30,011 nt of DNA from the NCBI GenBank assembly GCA_045602325.1, contig JAZSBH010000095.1, positions 1 to 30,011 of the forward strand. Reading direction: 5' to 3'. Below, in pieces: positions 29,501 to 30,011 of this stretch (the stretch's first letter is position 1; the number at the start of each line of letters is the position of its first letter). Under the pieces are notes generated by a model that was given only the letters and a program-made list of their open reading frames with translations, had not been told where the DNA came from and did not search any database. The DNA comes from CAMEON01 sp045602325 (GTDB lineage: Bacteria > Bacillota > Clostridia > Oscillospirales > CAG-272). The position numbers and the translations under genes were made by a program.

Positions 29501-30011
29501 GGCTGACGAAGAGGGAACGGAGACTGCCTCACCCCTGCCCGACCGAGCCAAGGTTAAGATCGCGGGCATCATCACGGGGGTCACCCTGAAAACCACCAAA
29601 AAGGAGGAGCGTATGGCCTTCTTTACCGTAGAGGACTCGGGTGGTGTCATCGAATGCCTGGCTTTTCCCAAGACCTTTACCCAGTACAGCGAGATCATCA
29701 AGACCGACAACGCCGTGTTCGTGGAAGGAAACCTGTCCGTTCGCGAGGATGAATCTCCCAAGATTCTGGTGTCGGTCATGGGACTCCTGGTGGACAACGC
29801 CCACTTCAACCCAAATTCCAAGCTCAAGGCCGAGCCTGCCCCTATGGCAAAAATGGTCCCTCCGCAAGGTACGCAGAAGCCGGAACCCGGGGCGCAGGAG
29901 CCCGTTTCGCTCCGCGCAACGGGCGAACGGCCGCAGGCGGCAGGGAACGTCTACAATCCCTATGAAACCATGCCCCCCACCCGTGCCTATAACCCCTATG
30001 AAGCCATGCCT
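26547..30011 (+). CDS. dnaE: DNA polymerase III alpha subunit DnaE (3' end outside window)
   Basis: The first 1,155 residues of a replicative polymerase alpha subunit, open to the window edge. The PHP domain starts at once with HLHLHSEYS (6–14) and ALTDHG. The polymerase core has GPGRGSGAGSLVAY, the catalytic PDIDVDF (410–416; Asp413, Asp415) and KFDFLGL (third Asp, 562), then NKSHAAAYA. A beta-clamp-binding motif QMDMF (917–921) lies where Escherichia coli DnaE has QADMF. An OB fold spans about 1003–1085. After that comes a Pro/Gln/Gly-rich linker (from about 1092) ending in two copies of NPYE-x-MP at the window edge, which is unusual. An AAGAAAGGAG site (26530–26539) fixes the ATG. It is DnaE1-like, with no PolC-type internal exonuclease. 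Confidence 0.96.
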   Translation, partial: MGTFVHLHLHSEYSLLDGACRISDLPARVKECGHDAVALTDHGVLYGAVSFYEACKKAGIKPIIGCEVYVAPGSRFEKTGMQGREGAYHHLVLLCENMEGYQNLMTLVSAGFTEGFYGRPRVDMELLRKHHTGLIALSACLSGDIPKRLLAGDYEGAKAAAMTMSEIFGEGNYYIELQNHSLAEERQILPALLRLARECNLPVVATNDCHYLRREDAYMQEVLTCIQTGRTVGEDGKVGFETDEFYYKDTGEMEMLFSRYPGAIENTVRIAERCNVEFDFSKTYLPKYPCPDGLSAGEYLARLTEGGLRRRVEAGQILFSDTDSKYSETAYRERIAYELSVIGNMGYDDYFLIVQDYVNFAKSRDIPVGPGRGSGAGSLVAYCIGITEVDSIAFDLLFERFLNPERVSMPDIDVDFCYNRRDEVIAYVAEKYGRDHVSQIITFGTLAARAAIRDVGRAMGMSYGDVDAVARAVPHELGITIAEALRLPDLKALYEESEQIRKLVDTAVSLEGMPRNASVHAAGIVITDRPVSEFVPLAVNNGTTVTQYDMDTVAKLGVLKFDFLGLRYLTIMHDAEEQVRESDPDFALDRVPLDDPDTYELISRGQTLGVFQLESGGMRQMLTGLKPRAIGDIEAAIALYRPGPMEAIPRYIANRENPARIEYPSPLLEPVLSSTYGVTVYQEQVMSIFRVMAGYTYGHADIVRRAMSKKKASVLEAERADFVAGAEQNGMTHAEAEALFDDMGSFANYAFNKSHAAAYALISYRTAYLKAHHPGAYFAALLTSVLGNQPKMAEYTAECTKYNIRVLPPDINESEMNFHASETGRGGHIRYGLLALKNVGEAFLRAILTERRRKPFTSFEDFLERLSGHDLNKRQVEALIKAGAFDGFPTHRAQLLAVYETMIETLAAKTRANLAGQMDMFSMGGDEVLDTAPAFDYPEVRPYTLREMLMLEKEASGMFFSGQLLDDFSKCVEALAPMPITDIVSADEEGTETASPLPDRAKVKIAGIITGVTLKTTKKEERMAFFTVEDSGGVIECLAFPKTFTQYSEIIKTDNAVFVEGNLSVREDESPKILVSVMGLLVDNAHFNPNSKLKAEPAPMAKMVPPQGTQKPEPGAQEPVSLRATGERPQAAGNVYNPYETMPPTRAYNPYEAMP

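Overview
The window looks like a chromosomal stretch of a GC-rich (high 50s % by eye) Gram-positive Clostridia-type bacterium, probably an Oscillospiraceae-like gut Firmicute. Support comes from strong AGGAGG-type ribosome sites, the recJ–rel–dtd–hemZ order, CdaA, a SpoVB-type flippase beside MazG, the YmfF/YmfH peptidase pair, an envelope rich in polysaccharide deacetylases, and palindromic intergenic repeats of a kind common in that group. Most genes are housekeeping and lie on the + strand. There are no rRNA or tRNA genes, CRISPR arrays, transposases or phage genes.

Layout. 1–1049: 3' part of asnS, ending at a strong terminator. 1155–2767: an independent unit with a near-consensus promoter, a 3-TM small protein, a 46-aa one-TM microprotein, a membrane-tethered PstS-like binding protein and a terminator. 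2770–5321: minus-strand genes, namely a YcxB-like membrane protein and a VTC-domain/DUF4956 pair. A 364-bp inverted-repeat element lies between them, with a perfect-consensus promoter at its edge. 5605–7367: two consecutive NodB-type polysaccharide deacetylases. 7554–10681: diadenylate cyclase CdaA, a short CdaR-like membrane protein without YbbR domains, and a COG2509-type FAD protein. 10887–17592: recJ, rel (ppGpp synthetase/hydrolase), dtd, hemZ. 17680–18648: a uridine-kinase-like P-loop protein. 18702–26005: flippase, mazG, two M16-type proteins, lgt, folD and a 90-aa unknown, with short gaps or overlaps suggesting co-transcription. 26004–26523: a second, unrelated inverted-repeat element full of perfect hairpins. 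26547–end: dnaE, which runs off the window.

Together the genes cover translation quality control (AsnRS, Dtd, possibly EF-P-linked YmfF/H), nucleotide second messengers (c-di-AMP and ppGpp), repair and replication (RecJ, DnaE), nucleotide-pool cleaning (MazG), one-carbon metabolism (FolD), haem synthesis (HemZ) and envelope building (deacetylases, flippase, Lgt). The least explained parts are the 1214–2724 membrane operon, the promoter-plus-inverted-repeat locus at 3399–3799, the hairpin-rich element at 26004–26523, the shortened CdaR-like partner of CdaA, and the repeat-bearing linker of DnaE. All calls are by reading; no database search was run.
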